A stretch of 64,000 nucleotides of DNA from Calliopsis andreniformis (taxonomy: Eukaryota > Arthropoda > Insecta > Hymenoptera > Andrenidae): the NCBI RefSeq assembly GCF_051401765.1, contig NW_027480535.1, forward strand, positions 1,426,001 to 1,490,000, given 5' to 3'. Below, piece after piece: positions 62,101 through 64,000 of this stretch. The notes beneath the pieces were generated by a model, which was not told where the DNA came from, did no database searches, and saw only the letters and a program-made list of their open reading frames with translations. Every line of letters starts with the position of its first letter. Within the stretch, counting starts at the first letter, position 1. The position numbers and the translations under genes were made by a program.

Positions 62101-64000
62101 GGATTGTCACCTGATTGTTGAGGACTGAGGGCTGAAGATTGAGGATTCAGGATTGAGGATTCAGAATTGAGGTTTGAGGACTGAGGATTGAGGATTGAGG
62201 ATTGAAGATTGAGTATTGAGGATTGAAGATTGAGGATTGAGGATTGAGGATTGAGGACTGAGGATTGAGGATGATGGCTGAGGGTTGAGGATTGAGGTTT
62301 AAGGACTGAGGACTGAGGATTGAGGATTGAGAATTGAGGATTGCGGATCGAGGATTGAAGATTGAGGATTGAAGAATGAGGATTGAGGATTGAGGATTGA
62401 GGATTGAGGATTGAAGATTGAGTATTGCGGATTGAAGATTGATGATTGAGGATTGTGGATTGAGGATTGAGGATTGAACATTGAGGACTGAGTGTTGAGG
62501 GTTGAGTGATGAGAATTGGTGTTTGTGGATAGAGGTTTGAAGATTGCAGATTGAGCATTGAGTATTGAAGACTGTGAATGCAGGATATTCTATTGAGGAT
62601 TGAGTATTGACAACTGATTGTTGAGGGCTGAGGGCTGAAAATTGAGGATTCAGGATTGAGGATTCTGAATTGAGGTTTGAGGACTGAGGATTGAGGGTTG
62701 AAGATTGATTATTGAGGATTGAGGATTGAAGATTGAGGATTGAGGAATGAGGATTGAGGATGAGGGCTGAGGGTTGAGGATTGAGGTTTGAGGATTGAGG
62801 ACTGAGGATTGAGGATTGAGGATTGAGGATTGAGGATTGAGGATTGAGGATTGAGGATTGAGGATTGAGGATTGGGGATTGAAGATTGAGGATTGGGTAT
62901 TGCGTATTGAACATTGAGGATTGAGGATTGAGGATTGAGGATTGAGAATTGAGTATTGAGGATTGAGGACTGAAGGTTGAATATTGATGATTGAAGATTG
63001 AGGATTGAGGATTGAGGGCTGTGGATTGAGAACGAGGACTGAGGGTTCAGCGTTGATGTCTGAGGTCTGAGGATTGAGGATTGAGGATTGAGGATTGAAG
63101 ATTGAGTATTGAGGTTTGAAGATTGAGGATTTTGGATTGAGGATTGAGGATTGAGTATTGAAGATTGAGGATTGGGGATTGAGGATTGACGATTCAGGAT
63201 TCAGTATTGAGGATTGAGAATTGAGGACGGAGGATTGAAGGTTGAGTATTGAGGATTGAAGATTGAGGATTGAGGATTGAGGATTGAGGATTGACTATGA
63301 GGCCTGAGGGTTGAGGATTGAGGTTTGAGGACTGAGGACTGAGGATTGAGGATTGAGAATTGAGGATTGAGGATTGAGGATTGAAGATTGAGGATTGGGT
63401 ATTGAGGGTCGAAGACTGAGGATTGAGGATTGAGGATTGAGGATTGAGGATCGAAGATTAAGGATTGAAGATTGAGGATTGGGTATTGAGGATCGAAGAC
63501 TGAGGATTGAGGATTGAGGATTGAGGATTGAGGATTGAAGATTGAGGATTGAGGATTGATGATTGAGTATTGAGGATTGAAGATTGAGGATTGAGGATTA
63601 AGGATTGAGTGTTGAGGATTGAGAATTGAGGACTGAGGATTGAGGATTGAGAATTGAGGATTGAGGATTGAGGATTGAAGATTGAGGTTTGGGTATTGAG
63701 GATCGAAGACTGAGGATTGACGATTGAGGATTGAGGATTGAGGATTGAAGATTGAGGATTGGGGATTGAGGATTGACGATTGAGGATTCAGTATTGAGGA
63801 TTGAGAATTGAGGATGGAGGATTGAAGGTTGAGTATTGAGGATTGAAGATTGAGGGTTGAGGATTGAGGATTGAGGATTGAAGATTGAGGACTGGGGACT
63901 GAGTATTGAGGGTTGAATGATGAGAATTGGTGTTTGTGGATAGAGATTTAAAGATTGCAGATTGAGTATTGAGTATTGAAAACTGTGAATTGATGATATT
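59199..64000. repeat. Region IV: divergent mosaic at the right end
   Basis: This is heptamer array without a clear kilobase period. The ~60.1-60.92 kb part matches ~56.5-57.35 kb at offset 3,565 (anchor 60662 against 57097). Other anchors lie at 61487 and 63947, with decayed ones near 62033 and 62535. Rare units unlike the rest of the window occur, such as GGGTATTGAGGATTGTCACC near 62,093. Divergence between repeated parts looks greater than in regions II and III, as expected at an older or less homogenised flank. The array is still running at the last base. Confidence 0.7.
62804..62873. repeat. Run of ten uninterrupted canonical heptamers
   Basis: Ten exact GAGGATT units follow one another here, ended by GGGGATT. 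This is among the longest pure runs noticed by eye. Elsewhere pure runs are mostly three to nine units. The shortness of pure runs argues against recent expansion of the bare 7-bp unit by slippage. Confidence 0.8.

Larger units (their letters stand above)
1..64000. repeat. Heptamer (GAGGATT)n satellite array filling the whole window
   Basis: The window reads as successive 7-bp units related to GAGGATT on the + strand (CCTCAAT on the - strand). Most units are exact or carry one substitution. Frequent variants are GAAGATT, GAGTATT, GAGGACT, GAGAATT, GATGATT, GACGATT, GGGTATT, GAGGTTT and CAGGATT. C is rare on the + strand, so the strands are strongly asymmetric in G versus C. No unique-sequence island, gene, RNA gene or mobile element is seen, and the array runs off both ends. 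The kilobase-scale HORs described in other entries are built on this unit. A satellite in eukaryotic heterochromatin is the likeliest identity. I do not recognise the heptamer as a named satellite, and its chromosomal position is unknown. Confidence 0.97.

Noticed and set aside
1..64000. CRISPR array
   Set aside because: Repeats are 7 bp and contiguous, without unique spacers of constant length, and no cas genes are present.
1..64000. Telomere repeat array
   Set aside because: GAGGATT is not a rotation of the common TTAGGG or TTTAGGG telomere units. The heavy variation and HOR structure are unlike terminal telomeric DNA. A subtelomeric location cannot be excluded.
1..64000. Cyanobacterial-type short tandemly repeated heptamers (STRR)
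   Set aside because: Those are heptamers too, but known tracts are short and intergenic. A gene-free 64-kb array with kilobase HORs does not fit.
1..64000. Mirror-repeat (H-DNA) or palindromic structure of the unit
   Set aside because: Reversing GAGGATT gives TTAGGAG, which is not a rotation of the unit, and the unit is not self-complementary. Neither triplex mirror symmetry nor long hairpins are expected from canonical runs.

Overview
This window is one unbroken tandem-repeat (satellite) array. Both ends lie inside the array, so no flanking sequence is seen. The founding unit is the heptamer GAGGATT as read on the + strand. Almost all 64 kb can be read as exact GAGGATT units or units one or two substitutions away, such as GAAGATT, GAGTATT, GAGGACT, GAGAATT, GGGTATT and CAGGATT. 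I find no protein-coding gene, tRNA, rRNA, transposon or CRISPR array. A large heptamer satellite with kilobase-scale higher-order repeats suggests eukaryotic heterochromatin (pericentromeric, subtelomeric or sex-chromosome). That is inference: nothing here identifies the organism, and a prokaryotic source is only improbable, not excluded.

Three levels of structure are visible. (1) The 7-bp unit. (2) Modules of about 0.4-1.3 kb, bounded by a divergent 126-bp anchor of 18 heptamers that contains TTTAAAG. I count about 60 clear anchors and about 6 decayed ones. (3) Large higher-order repeats (HORs). Region I (1 to ~22.58 kb) is a mosaic of nested duplications at offsets 14,371, 12,206, 11,019, 5,487 and 3,352 bp. 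Region II (~22.58-37.85 kb) holds about 2.8 copies of a 5,523/5,524-bp HOR. A ~1.15-kb junction follows. Region III (~39.0-59.2 kb) holds about 3.9 copies of a 5,157-bp HOR, itself made of two related halves offset by 2,706 and 2,451 bp. Region IV (~59.2-64 kb) is an older, less homogenised mosaic.

The long minus-strand open frames, up to 1,268 codons, are an arithmetic consequence of the heptamer and not genes. The complement CCTCAAT has no stop in any frame and yields the same seven-residue cycle (Pro-Gln-Ser-Ser-Ile-Leu-Asn) in all three. The + strand has a TGA every seven codons in every frame. The most unusual property is how strictly the 7-bp register is kept. In the anchor intervals I counted, length equals 7n minus a small number of fixed 6-bp units, plus an occasional 8-bp unit. 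The array appears to have evolved by substitution and kilobase-scale duplication, with very little single-base slippage. All boundaries and identities were read by eye; HOR boundaries are good to tens of bases at best.
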